A DNA stretch of 34,259 nt from RFPI01 sp964470195 (GTDB lineage: Bacteria > Pseudomonadota > Gammaproteobacteria > Burkholderiales > Methylophilaceae): positions 1-34,259 of the forward strand of contig CAYYBG010000022.1 of assembly GCA_964470195.1 (NCBI GenBank), in the 5' to 3' direction. A program made the position numbers and the translations under genes. Below, in pieces: positions 6,056 to 13,801 of this stretch; the stretch's first letter is position 1, and each line of letters starts with the position of its first letter. The notes beneath the pieces are model-generated. The model was given only the letters and a program-made list of their open reading frames with translations. It was not told the DNA's origin and did no database searches.

Positions 6056-7033
6056 ATGAATACTCAGTTAATTCTCTCTACTGACCCGCAATGCGTATCT
6101 CTCGCCGCTGACTTGTTGGCGCAAGGCGAGGTGGTGGCTTTACCTACCGAGACGGTTTACGGTTTGGCAGCGGATGCTTCTCAGTTGCCTGCGGTGAATA
6201 AAATTTATCAGGTGAAGCAGCGTCCCAGCGGTCATCCTTTGATTATGCATTTTGCTGATGTTGATGCGATTGCGCCTTGGGTGAAACAGTGGCCAGCTTG
6301 GCTGGATAAGTTGGCGCCTGTCTGTTGGCCTGGTCCTTTGTCGGTGTTGTTGTGGCGCAGTGATTTGGTATTGGATGCGGTGACTGGTGGTTCGGATAAG
6401 GTGTGTGTGCGTATCCCTAAGCATGAGACGACGCGTGCGATTATTCGTGGTTTAGCTAAGCCGATTGTGGCGCCTTCTGCGAATATGTTTGGTGCGGTGA
6501 GTCCGACTTCGGCTGCGCATGTGTTGCATGATTTGCAGGGCAACATTGCGGCGGTGGTGGATGGCGGTGAGTGTCAGGTGGGGCTTGAGTCGACGATTTT
6601 GGATTTGACCGGTGATGTGCCTGTGTTGTTGCGTCCTGGTGGGTTTAGTTTGCCTGAGTTAGAGGCGGTTTTGGGCTGTGAGATTGTGATGCAGCATGAT
6701 GGTGCGACTAAGGTGTCGGGCAATTTGTTGAATCATTATCAGCCGCATACGCGTCTGGCTTTGTTCGATGCTGGTTGTGCGCAGTCGATGGCTGAGGGTT
6801 CGATTTTGATGTTGCGTGAGGCGCCTTTGCCCGATGTGCAGGGGGCTTGCCAAGTTGCGGAATACCGAATGCCTTTGGATGCGCGTCGTTATGCGCAGAT
6901 GTTGTATGCGGTGTTACGTTTGTTGGATCAGGGAGGCTATCGTCAAATCTTGATTGAGATGCCGCCTGATTTACCTGAGTGGTTGGCTGTGCGCGATAGA
7001 ATCAGTAAAGCGTTGCATAAGTCGGCGGTTTAA
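6056..7033 (+). CDS. L-threonylcarbamoyladenylate synthase, Sua5 type
   Basis: 325 residues. The enzyme makes threonylcarbamoyl-AMP from threonine, bicarbonate and ATP, the first step of the t6A modification at position 37 of ANN-decoding tRNAs. The YrdC domain (about 1-205) has PTETVYGLAAD (30-40), KQRPSGHPL (54-62), the PSANMFGAVSPTSA segment and LESTILDLTG. After a linker with the Sua5 signature (SGNLLNHYQPHTRL) comes a shorter C-terminal Sua5 domain, which distinguishes it from the single-domain TsaC. The ATG at 6056 has no clear ribosome site and follows a terminator closely, so the leader must be short. The gene starts a tight plus-strand run with the MBL-fold and arsenic genes. Confidence 0.92.
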   Translation: MNTQLILSTDPQCVSLAADLLAQGEVVALPTETVYGLAADASQLPAVNKIYQVKQRPSGHPLIMHFADVDAIAPWVKQWPAWLDKLAPVCWPGPLSVLLWRSDLVLDAVTGGSDKVCVRIPKHETTRAIIRGLAKPIVAPSANMFGAVSPTSAAHVLHDLQGNIAAVVDGGECQVGLESTILDLTGDVPVLLRPGGFSLPELEAVLGCEIVMQHDGATKVSGNLLNHYQPHTRLALFDAGCAQSMAEGSILMLREAPLPDVQGACQVAEYRMPLDARRYAQMLYAVLRLLDQGGYRQILIEMPPDLPEWLAVRDRISKALHKSAV

Positions 7034-7050
7034 TTTGCTTGGTGCGCTGG

Positions 7051-8142
7051 ATGGGCTTGTTTAAAAAATCGTTGTGCTTGTTTTTACTGGCGACTTTGGC
7101 GCTGTTGCTGATGCATGTTGGTTTGGCTGGTAACAGCGAGGGTAAAGCGCCAGATGGCCGCTATCATAATCGTTATATTGATGCGGCTAATGGCGCTGGG
7201 TTTTTTAAATGGCAATGGCAGCGTTGGACTTCTCCTGACCAGCGTGCTCCTGCTCAGGCGATTGTCGGGGTCAGCCCCAACTTGCGCTTAATTCATTCTA
7301 CTGCGACCAGCCCGCGTGCGACGTGGATTGGTCATGCTAGCGTGCTGTATCAAATCGATGGTTTGAATATTCTCACTGATCCGCAATGGAGTGAGCGTGC
7401 TTCTCCGGTGGATTTTGCCGGCCCCAAACGTGTTCAGCCACCAGGCTTGGCTTGGCAGGACTTGCCTCACATCGATTATGTGTTGATCTCGCATAATCAC
7501 TATGACCATTTGGATTTCAAGACGGTACAAAAGCTGATGCAGCAGGCAGATCAGCCGCCCATTTTTTTGGTTCCTGCTGGGGTTGAGCATTGGTTTCATC
7601 AAAATGTCAAAAATTCTGTATTAAATGGCGAAGGTGCCAATGTGGTGGGTTTGCAATGGTGGCAGGAGGTGTCGGTGGCAGGTCAACATGGTTTGCATCG
7701 CTTGCGCTTTTTGCCAGTTCAACATTGGAGTGCACGCAGTTTGTTTGATCGCTATGAGACTTTGTGGGGCAGTTGGGCGGTATTGAGTCCCGATTTCACT
7801 TTTTGGTTTTCTGGCGACTTGGGTTATTCGCAAGATATCCGCGATATTCATGCCAATATTGGCGATGTAGATTTGGCTGCCATTGCCATTGGTGGTTATG
7901 CGCCGCGTTGGTTTATGCAGCGTGCCCATATTGACCCGGATGAGGCGGTGCAGGTGATGCAGGATTTGCATGCGAAACAGGCATTGGCAATTCATTGGGG
8001 CACGTTTGCGCTCACCGATGAGCCTTTGGATGAACCACCCAAACGTTTGCAGCAGGCGTTGCAACGCCATGCGCTTGCAGCGCAGCGTTTTCGGGTTTTG
8101 CGTCATGGCGAGACGATGTTGATGAATGGTGATGGTCTGTGA
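7051..8142 (+). CDS. MBL-fold metallo-hydrolase, NAPE-PLD/UlaG-like
   Basis: 363 residues from the ATG at 7051; TTG (7039) and GTG (7042) lie in frame just upstream. An N-terminal hydrophobic segment (about residues 5-26) anchors or exports it. The metal-binding core is clear: TWIGHASVLYQIDG, then ILTDPQWSERASP, then SHNHYDHLD (HxHxDH), later LPVQHWSARS, FSGDLGYS and AIHWGTFALTDEP. This matches the subgroup that includes NAPE-hydrolysing phospholipase D and RomA-type outer-membrane proteins, so a phospholipid or similar ester is a likely substrate, though not proven. The start is 17 bp after the Sua5 gene and the stop is 12 bp before the ArsC gene. Confidence 0.86.
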   Translation: MGLFKKSLCLFLLATLALLLMHVGLAGNSEGKAPDGRYHNRYIDAANGAGFFKWQWQRWTSPDQRAPAQAIVGVSPNLRLIHSTATSPRATWIGHASVLYQIDGLNILTDPQWSERASPVDFAGPKRVQPPGLAWQDLPHIDYVLISHNHYDHLDFKTVQKLMQQADQPPIFLVPAGVEHWFHQNVKNSVLNGEGANVVGLQWWQEVSVAGQHGLHRLRFLPVQHWSARSLFDRYETLWGSWAVLSPDFTFWFSGDLGYSQDIRDIHANIGDVDLAAIAIGGYAPRWFMQRAHIDPDEAVQVMQDLHAKQALAIHWGTFALTDEPLDEPPKRLQQALQRHALAAQRFRVLRHGETMLMNGDGL

Positions 8143-8154
8143 TGGAGTTGGACT

Positions 8155-8628
8155 GTGAATGTGTTGATTTTATGTACTGGAAACTCTGCCCGCAGCATTA
8201 TGGCTGAGGGTTTGTTTAATCATTTGTCTGCGGGGCGCGTGCAGGCTTTTAGTGCTGGCAGTCGACCTACTGGATATGTGCATCCTATGGCTTTGCAACA
8301 ACTGCAAGCGCTGGGTTTGGATACTCAATCGATGCGCAGCAAAAGTTGGCAGGAGTTTGCTCAAGCGGATGCACCGCAGATGGATATGGTGATTACTGTT
8401 TGCGATAACGCTGCCAATGAGGTCTGTCCAGTTTGGCCTGGGGTGCCTGTGCAAGGTCATTGGGGCTTTGCTGATCCTGCGGCAGTGCAGGGCGATGCTC
8501 AGGCGGGGGCGTTTGCTGATGTGTTTGCGCAAATCCACCGGTGTGTCTCTGCACTGTTGGCGTTGCCTTTGGAGCAAATGAGTGGTGATCAATTAAAACA
8601 TGCGTTGCATGCTGTTTATTTGTCTTAA
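8155..8628 (+). CDS. arsC: Arsenate reductase, low-molecular-weight phosphatase type
   Basis: 157 residues with a GTG start. The fold is that of low-molecular-weight protein tyrosine phosphatases, adapted to reduce arsenate to arsenite. The P-loop is Cys7-TGNSA-Arg13. Two further cysteines, Cys83 and Cys91 (VCDNAANEVCPVWPG), occupy the positions of the redox relay of thioredoxin-coupled ArsC, and Asp107 in HWGFADPA is the general acid. The intact set of three cysteines favours arsenate reductase over a plain phosphatase. It is directly followed by an Acr3 arsenite pump, which exports the product. No ArsR repressor is encoded in the window. Confidence 0.9.
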   Translation: MNVLILCTGNSARSIMAEGLFNHLSAGRVQAFSAGSRPTGYVHPMALQQLQALGLDTQSMRSKSWQEFAQADAPQMDMVITVCDNAANEVCPVWPGVPVQGHWGFADPAAVQGDAQAGAFADVFAQIHRCVSALLALPLEQMSGDQLKHALHAVYLS

Positions 8629-8643
8629 GTGTGGTGTATTGAG

Positions 8644-9687
8644 ATGAATATTTTTGAACGTTTTCTCAGCCTTTGGGTGTTGTTATGCATAGTGGTAGGG
8701 GTGGGCTTAGGTCAACTTTTTCCTGAGTGGTTTGCCAGCTTGTCGCAGTGGCAATTTGCGCAAGTGAATATGCCCATCGCGATTTTGGTGTGGGTGATGA
8801 TTATCCCGATGTTGATGAAAATTGACTTTGCTAGTCTGCATCAAGTGCGACAACATTGGCGTGGTTTGTTGGTGACTTTGTTGGTGAATTGGCTGGTCAA
8901 GCCGGTCTCGATGGCTTTTTTAGCATGGCTGTTTATTCGTGTGGTATTGGTTGATTATTTGCCTGCCGATCAATTGGATAGTTATGTTGCCGGCTTGATT
9001 TTGTTGGCGGCTGCACCTTGTACGGCGATGGTGTTTGTGTGGAGCCGTTTGAGTCATGGCGATGCGTTATTTACCCTGACTCAAGTGGCGTTGAACGATG
9101 TGGTGATGTTGTTTGCCTTTGCCCCAATTGTTGGCTTGCTGTTGGGGATCTCTGCGATTAGCGTACCACTGGCGACTTTGCTGACTTCTGTGCTGGTGTA
9201 TATCGTGATTCCTGTGCTGCTGGCGCAGTGTTTGCGGGCCGTTCTATTGCGTCAATCTGACTTGCGCTTGACGCAGTGTTTGCAACTTTTGTCGCGTTGC
9301 TCGATGCTGGCTTTGCTGCTGACGCTGATTTTGTTGTTTGCGTTTCAGGGTGAAAAAATCTTGCAACAGCCTTTCATCATCCTATTGTTGTCTTTACCTA
9401 TTATCTTGCAGGTAATCATCAATGCCAGTTTGGCCTATGGTCTCAACCGCTTTGTGGGTGAGCCACACGCGATTGCCTGTCCCTCTGCGCTGATAGGCGC
9501 AAGTAATTTTTTTGAGTTGGCAGTAGCCACCGCGATTAGTTTATTCGGTTTGCAATCTGGCGCGGCCTTGGCCACGGTAGTCGGCGTGCTGGTGGAGGTG
9601 CCTTTGATGTTGCTGGTGGTGAAGGCGGTGAACGCCAGTCGAACTTGGTATCAGGCCGGCTGTGGGCAAAACCATCCTCAAAGCTGA
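8644..9687 (+). CDS. acr3: Arsenite efflux transporter, ACR3 family
   Basis: 347 residues from the ATG at 8644; an in-frame GTG at 8629 directly abuts the arsC stop and would add five residues. About ten membrane segments are visible. The ACR3 landmarks are MPIAILVWVMIIPMLMKIDF, AAPCTAMVFVWSRL with the essential cysteine, and the late segment VGVLVEVPLMLLVV with the conserved glutamate. It pumps arsenite (and often antimonite) out of the cytoplasm using the proton gradient. Coupled to arsC. The 3' end overlaps the end of the convergent modA gene by 10 bp. Confidence 0.93.
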   Translation: MNIFERFLSLWVLLCIVVGVGLGQLFPEWFASLSQWQFAQVNMPIAILVWVMIIPMLMKIDFASLHQVRQHWRGLLVTLLVNWLVKPVSMAFLAWLFIRVVLVDYLPADQLDSYVAGLILLAAAPCTAMVFVWSRLSHGDALFTLTQVALNDVVMLFAFAPIVGLLLGISAISVPLATLLTSVLVYIVIPVLLAQCLRAVLLRQSDLRLTQCLQLLSRCSMLALLLTLILLFAFQGEKILQQPFIILLLSLPIILQVIINASLAYGLNRFVGEPHAIACPSALIGASNFFELAVATAISLFGLQSGAALATVVGVLVEVPLMLLVVKAVNASRTWYQAGCGQNHPQS

Positions 9688-10442
9688 AATCCGTACTGGA
9701 TAAATATCTTTTTGGCTTGTTCGCTGAACAGAAATTGCATATAGCGTTGAGCGTTTTTCTGAGGGCTCACTTGTGCAACTGGATAGATAATTTGTTCATG
9801 GCTTTGTGGTGGAAATGTGGCCATGATTTCTACCTTGTTGCTCTGCAAGGCGTCGGTCAAATAGACGATGCCGATACATTCTCCGCGTTCGACAAAATTT
9901 AACGCACCGCGAACATCTTGTGCCCCCACAATCCTTGCTTTTAATGGTTCCCACCAGCCCAGATAGCTGAGCGCCTGTTTGGCATAAATCCCTGCCGGCA
10001 CTGAGGCAGTTTCGCCAGTACAAAGCTTGCCTGAATAGCTATCTGCTAAGGAGAATTGCTTATTCAGCGCCAAGGTAAAACTTTGGCCTTTGGGCGCGAT
10101 GAGTACCAGTGAATTGCCCAGCAGGGTTTGTTTGCTGCTTTTGATGCTGGAATTTTTTTCTGCCAAATAGTCCATCCACAGGCTATCGGCTGAAATAAAA
10201 ATATCCGCGGGTGCGCCATTTTCAATTTGTTTGGCCAAGGTTGAGGAGGCAGCAAATGAGGCGCGTATTTGGATGCCGGTGCTTTGTTCAAATTGCCGAT
10301 TGATTTCACTCAGTGCATTGCTCAGGCTGGCTGCCGCCATGACCACTATTTTTTCTTCGGCGTGGGCGATATGGCTGGTGACGAACAGTAGTATCAGCCA
10401 GCAGCGCAAGCATATCGATATTATTGTGGAGCTGGGAATCAT
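9678..10442 (-). CDS. modA: Molybdate ABC transporter, periplasmic binding protein
   Basis: 254 residues. The ATG at 10442 is chosen because GAGGA lies 8 bases upstream and a signal peptide follows (ending AHAEE, about residue 29). The mature protein begins VVMAAASLSNAL, the type of loop that coordinates molybdate or tungstate, followed by ASSTLAKQIENGAPADIFISAD and the later GECIGIVYLTDAL strand, all typical of ModA. It delivers molybdate to ModBC for molybdenum-cofactor enzymes. No permease (modB) or ATPase (modC) gene is adjacent, so it relies on a transporter encoded elsewhere. The mogA gene at 27284 serves the same cofactor but is far away. Confidence 0.9.
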   Translation of the reverse strand: MIPSSTIISICLRCWLILLFVTSHIAHAEEKIVVMAAASLSNALSEINRQFEQSTGIQIRASFAASSTLAKQIENGAPADIFISADSLWMDYLAEKNSSIKSSKQTLLGNSLVLIAPKGQSFTLALNKQFSLADSYSGKLCTGETASVPAGIYAKQALSYLGWWEPLKARIVGAQDVRGALNFVERGECIGIVYLTDALQSNKVEIMATFPPQSHEQIIYPVAQVSPQKNAQRYMQFLFSEQAKKIFIQYGFQL

Positions 10443-10526
10443 GTTGGCAGTCCTCGATATATGCGTGGTTAGGTATGAGGTATCAGTTATTAAGTGTTTT
10501 GAAATCAAGCCAGTCAGTATACCAAT

Positions 10527-11183
10527 CTAGCTGATTAAATTCGACACTACAGGGCTGATTGCTAAGCCAAACGCTAAATGCTGATCGGCATCAAAATGAA
10601 CACCATCGACCTTGCTTGAGCTGGTGACGCTTGCCGCATCAAAGAATGCACACTGCATTTCTTGGCATAATTGCTGATAGGCCTCGGCTAGACCTTGGCA
10701 TTTTTGTTCTGCGCCTAAAAATTTGCTGGCGATATCGCCTTTGGGGGTGAGTATCGGCGGCGGCGCCACCACCAATAGCTTGGGCATGGGCATGCCGGGT
10801 TCTAATTCGGTGCTACGGATGGCTTGTATCAGTTGCTTCATGCCAGCGCTTGCATCGGCAGCGGTATGGTCGTGGTTATGCTGGAAATCATTGGTGCCCA
10901 ACATCAGAATCACCAACGCCAGTGGCGAATTGACCTCTATTCTTTGTGCTAGGCCTTGCAGGCCATTACGACCGGGGCGCACTGGGTCTTGGTAGACTGT
11001 GCGGCGACCATTTAGGCAGTCTTCAATCACCCTGACTTGCAGTTGCGCTTGTTGCAGTTGTTGTTCAAGTATCCCTGGCCAACGCTGATGAAATTCGAAG
11101 CGACGGCGTGTCATCGGGATAATTCCCCATGACAGAGAGTCTGCATACACCAATATTTGTTTTATCACGCTGTCTTGATCCAT
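10527..11183 (-). CDS. SGNH/GDSL hydrolase, arylesterase/perhydrolase-like
   Basis: 218 residues, no signal peptide, so cytoplasmic. Catalytic blocks: YADSLSWG with nucleophile Ser16 (the usual GDSL is ADSL here), LMLGTNDFQ (block III Asn), and DGVHFD near the end (Asp and His of the triad). The overall pattern, including RWPGILEQQL, VIEDCLNGRRTV, VVAPPPI and FFDAASV, is close to the Mycobacterium smegmatis Act-type aryl esterase with perhydrolase activity. The start lies only 2 bp after the stop of the upstream secreted hypothetical, indicating translational coupling. The substrate is unknown. Confidence 0.85.
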   Translation of the reverse strand: MDQDSVIKQILVYADSLSWGIIPMTRRRFEFHQRWPGILEQQLQQAQLQVRVIEDCLNGRRTVYQDPVRPGRNGLQGLAQRIEVNSPLALVILMLGTNDFQHNHDHTAADASAGMKQLIQAIRSTELEPGMPMPKLLVVAPPPILTPKGDIASKFLGAEQKCQGLAEAYQQLCQEMQCAFFDAASVTSSSKVDGVHFDADQHLAFGLAISPVVSNLIS

Positions 11184-11185
11184 GC

Positions 11186-11620
11186 CTATTTTTGCGTACA
11201 GGTTTCAAAGCCAGTATTGCCGCCCTTAAACTCTGGCTCATAATAAAACTTGCGGAAACTCCATTTGCCTTGGGCATTTTTACTGAAAGTTGCAATGCCG
11301 GTGCCAAAATCTTGATTGTGACTGTGCTCAGTATGGGCGAAATAGATTGCTAGGTTATTTTTATATCCTGCGGCATGACCAGGGTATTTACCGTAGCCTG
11401 GCACCGATAATTCAAATACATAGGCGGCATATTCGCCGCTGCTATATTGTGCCTGAAGTTGTATGCTGACCTCGCCTTGATATTGACCTTCATGCCGATC
11501 TTCACCTGTGCAGGTATATTGCCCTGAGAAGTCAGGTCCTGTGTAGCTGGTTTGAGCATTAGCAAAGCAAGCCATACTGCTGAATAGCAGACAAAATATG
11601 GAGGAATAAAGGTATTTCAT
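11186..11620 (-). CDS. Secreted protein of unknown function (YTGPDFSG... type)
   Basis: 144 residues with a signal peptide of about 22 residues (ending ANA). The mature part is rich in Tyr and Gly and predicted all-beta: SYTGPDFSGQYTCTGEDRHEG, a repeated strand pattern, FGTGIATFSKNAQGKW and FRKFYYEPEFKGG. Two cysteines (in QYTCTGE and at the end, FETCTQK) could form one disulphide that closes the fold. I have seen similar uncharacterised periplasmic proteins in betaproteobacteria but know no function. It is coupled to the SGNH hydrolase gene downstream. Confidence 0.78.
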   Translation of the reverse strand: MKYLYSSIFCLLFSSMACFANAQTSYTGPDFSGQYTCTGEDRHEGQYQGEVSIQLQAQYSSGEYAAYVFELSVPGYGKYPGHAAGYKNNLAIYFAHTEHSHNQDFGTGIATFSKNAQGKWSFRKFYYEPEFKGGNTGFETCTQK

Positions 11621-11792
11621 CGCGCTTCCTTTTTGATATCGTTAAGCATTGAGTTGCGCCAAACAAGGCGTGCTCTCAGATTATGTCACAATCCTGTCGT
11701 TCTGGTAGCGTGCATCATGCGCTGCGCATTATGCTTGAAAGCGTATGCTGTTGAGCTTGCGTGTTATATCGATAAACATGTTGGGCACTGAG

Positions 11793-11817
11793 GCTGTATC
11801 CAACATGGTGATACAGC
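11793..11817 (-). other. Hairpin just after the 57-residue gene
   Basis: Perfect 8-bp arms GCTGTATC (11793-11800) and GATACAGC (11810-11817) with a 9-nt loop, beginning 3 bases past the stop of the minus-strand small gene. There is no T tract, so it may stabilise the 3' end or need Rho rather than act as an intrinsic terminator. The rest of 11640-11820 shows nothing I can name. Confidence 0.35.
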
Positions 11818-11819
11818 TG

Positions 11820-11993
11820 TTAGCTGGATTGTGCTAAATGTACTTTCCAGTCTTCTGCATCGATATCGTGATACTCCAGTTGGATAGCAATTATTTGTTC
11901 TTGGCTAAGCGTGCTATGTTGGTTCAGTTGTGATATCCAGCTTTGAGTCTGGCTGTCAGGCTTGAGGCTTGCGTTTTTGGCGAAGTCGATCAT
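11820..11993 (-). CDS. Small hypothetical protein, 57 residues
   Basis: The ATG at 11993 has an AGGA-type ribosome site 9-10 bases upstream; an ATG at 12014 would add seven residues. The protein is hydrophilic and predicted helical: SWISQLNQHSTLSQEQIIAIQ, then LEYHDIDAEDWKVHL. Acidic and amphipathic with no cysteines or membrane segment. No family recognised. A hairpin directly follows the stop. Confidence 0.5.
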   Translation of the reverse strand: MIDFAKNASLKPDSQTQSWISQLNQHSTLSQEQIIAIQLEYHDIDAEDWKVHLAQSS

Positions 11994-12088
11994 GTCATGG
12001 GTCCTATTATTCATCAGCTAGCTTTTGGCTAGAAAATCAATCTTAGCACCTGAGTGTTAATCATTTATGACATGCATGTAACGGCTGA

Positions 12089-12490
12089 TTAATGGCCTAG
12101 CTTGAAAAAACTTTTGATGGTATGCGATAAGCTATCATGCATAATCTGATTGCTGGTACGTAACAATTTGTCAGTCGGTTTTAGAAATTTCACACGTTTA
12201 TCTTGATGGCTTTGTTCCAATATTAGCCAGCCGCCATTGGTTAATTTGACGATTTGTTCGCTTGTAGCGATTTCCGAGCAAGTCATTTCCAGATACAGCG
12301 TTTTCAGTTTTAGTTCTTGTTGGCTAAGATGATATTTCAAACATTTGACGATAATGATATACGCCACCATAGAATGGTTGGTCGGCAGTCGTAAGGTACA
12401 TTGCGCAAGAAAATCATCTAGATAGGTGAGGTTGGTTGAATTTATTTTACTAAAGAAACTGATCCACAACTGCAACAGAGAGTTGTTCAT
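12089..12490 (-). CDS. Small winged-helix (MarR-like) regulator, paralogue C
   Basis: 133 residues. Helical N-terminal half, then TLYLEMTCSEIATSEQIV, LTNGGWLILEQSHQ and DKRVKFLKPTDKLLR, the order expected for recognition helix, wing and C-terminal helix of a MarR-type winged-helix domain. Two other proteins of the window (16435-16788 and 18172-18531) have the same layout; this is the most diverged. The gene is divergent from the holin-family/PepSY operon across a 200-bp AT-rich region that contains a near-palindrome, ATTATTTTAAATAAT (12548-12562), so it may control that operon and itself. The ligand is unknown. Confidence 0.6.
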   Translation of the reverse strand: MNNSLLQLWISFFSKINSTNLTYLDDFLAQCTLRLPTNHSMVAYIIIVKCLKYHLSQQELKLKTLYLEMTCSEIATSEQIVKLTNGGWLILEQSHQDKRVKFLKPTDKLLRTSNQIMHDSLSHTIKSFFKLGH

Positions 12491-12694
12491 GATGAGCCTT
12501 TGTCAAATTGTGCGCGTATGGTAGTTATTTATTTATTTGTTTGCAAATTATTTTAAATAATATCTTGAATTAACAATAAAAAAAGAAATCCCTGATTTAC
12601 GTCAATGATGGAATTATTTTTTATCTAGCAATCTAAGTCATTAGGCGATAGACTGAAAAATCGTGATGAGAGTGAACAAAAAGGAAATGAATTG

Positions 12695-13075
12695 ATGTTG
12701 TTATTTTTCTCTCAATGGATTGCGACTGTGATTGCGCTTTGGGCCAGCACCTATTTGTTTGAGGGTATTAAATTCGACAGTTTTGCTGCACTTGTGGTGT
12801 CAGCATTGGTGTTGGGGCTGGCCAATAGTGTCATCAAACCCATTTTGGTGATATTCACTTTGCCTCTGACAGTGTTTTCCTTTGGTCTGTTTTTATTGGT
12901 CATTAATGGCTTGGTATTGATGTTGGTGTCTTCACTGGTGCATGGATTTACTTTGCATGGTTTTTGGACCGCAGTGTTTGCCAGTTTGTTTATCAGTATT
13001 GTCACACTGGTGATTAATGCGGCACTGGTCGGTGATGTCAGGATAAGTAAAATCAATCAAGGCCCTTGGGTTTAA
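12695..13075 (+). CDS. Phage-holin-family (Phage_holin_4_2 type) membrane protein
   Basis: 126 residues from the ATG at 12695, with AAGGAA 8 bases upstream. Four hydrophobic segments. Characteristic residues are the middle ALVLGLANSVIKPILVIFTLPLTV, where Asn and the KP/LP dipeptides are conserved, and the later INGLVLMLVSSLVHGF. Despite its name this chromosomal family is not shown to be a phage holin; its role is unknown, perhaps in membrane stress. It is followed 63 bp later by a PepSY-like gene and both share a downstream terminator. Confidence 0.85.
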   Translation: MLLFFSQWIATVIALWASTYLFEGIKFDSFAALVVSALVLGLANSVIKPILVIFTLPLTVFSFGLFLLVINGLVLMLVSSLVHGFTLHGFWTAVFASLFISIVTLVINAALVGDVRISKINQGPWV

Positions 13076-13138
13076 AACCTTGGATTTAATTCGGATGGTT
13101 TAGAAAAGTGTTTCAATGTTTTTTTAAAGGAGATGTAA

Positions 13139-13447
13139 ATGAATAAAATAGCACTGTTAGTGTTGGTATTAGTTGTGGTTGGACTCGGTTATGCGGCTTA
13201 TCACGAGGACGGTGAGTATGGCTTTAGACCAAAAATTAGCGATGTCGAGAATCACAACAATCAAATGAATGAGTGTATTAAATTGGCCTTGGAAAGACAT
13301 CCTGGAGCTATTTTGGAAACAGAAGTTGAAACCGAAGATGGTGAATTAATTACTGATGTGGATATTCAAGGTGCAGATGGCAAAATTTGGGAAGTTGAAT
13401 GTGTGTTAGCCACTGGTCAAATCATCGAGGACAAGCAAGAAGATTAA
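13139..13447 (+). CDS. Membrane-anchored PepSY-like small protein
   Basis: 102 residues with a strong ribosome site AAAGGAGATG. Residues 3-19 form one hydrophobic signal or anchor segment; the rest would be periplasmic. Residues of about 45-98 (CIKLALERHPGAILETEVE, then ELITDVDIQGADGKIWEVE, then LATGQIIEDK) match the PepSY pattern of a helix plus short strands with a G-x-I/V turn. PepSY domains are found in protease inhibitors and membrane sensors. Two cysteines (NECIK and EVECV) could pair. Probably co-transcribed with the holin-family gene. Confidence 0.72.
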   Translation: MNKIALLVLVLVVVGLGYAAYHEDGEYGFRPKISDVENHNNQMNECIKLALERHPGAILETEVETEDGELITDVDIQGADGKIWEVECVLATGQIIEDKQED

Positions 13448-13465
13448 TCATCTTTTTAGCAATGC

Positions 13466-13492
13466 AAAAGGGGAGCTGTGCTCCCCTTTTTT
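13466..13492 (+). terminator. Rho-independent terminator after the PepSY-like gene
   Basis: Stem GGGGAGC (13470-13476) / GCTCCCC (13480-13486), extended by A-T pairs to 13466 and 13490, with TGT loop and T tract. The hairpin lies between convergent genes and may also end the minus-strand cupin transcript. Confidence 0.92.
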
Positions 13493-13502
13493 ATGTGCTG
13501 AA

Positions 13503-13778
13503 TTATTCAAATAAATAATGCTTTTTGAGGTGTTTTGTTATCTTCCAAGTACATGATAAGCCTGACTCAAAGGTAACCAAGTCACCAGCAGAAAAACTCA
13601 CTGATTCACCGTCATCTGCGGTTACGCTCACTTCACCTGCTAGGATATAGGCGATTTCTCTCTGTTGGTAGTGCCAAGGAAAAGTCGAGGGCTCTTTGCT
13701 CCATGTCGGGCAGGATAATATCCCCAGCGCCTTAAGTCTGGCTTCGCTAGGATGATGCTCCACGGTCATTTTTGACAT
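13503..13778 (-). CDS. Small cupin protein (Cupin_3/DUF861 type)
   Basis: 91 residues, with the ribosome site AAGGAGG directly before the ATG. A single beta-barrel domain: the first cupin motif is represented by PWHYQQREIAYILAGEVSVT and the second by VSFSAGDLVTFESGLSCTW, ending in HYLFE. One His and one Glu of the metal-binding set are visible, so metal binding is possible but not complete. Related proteins include ureidoglycine-aminohydrolase-like and general cupins; the substrate is unknown. It lies 23 bp downstream of the SYLF gene, probably the same operon. Confidence 0.85.
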   Translation of the reverse strand: MSKMTVEHHPSEARLKALGILSCPTWSKEPSTFPWHYQQREIAYILAGEVSVTADDGESVSFSAGDLVTFESGLSCTWKITKHLKKHYLFE

Positions 13779-13801
13779 ATTGCCTCCTTGTTTGGTGAGA
13801 A

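Noticed and set aside
12695..13075. Holin-like protein as sign of a prophage
   Set aside because: No lysin, integrase, tail or capsid gene nearby; this is the widespread chromosomal 'phage holin family' membrane protein.
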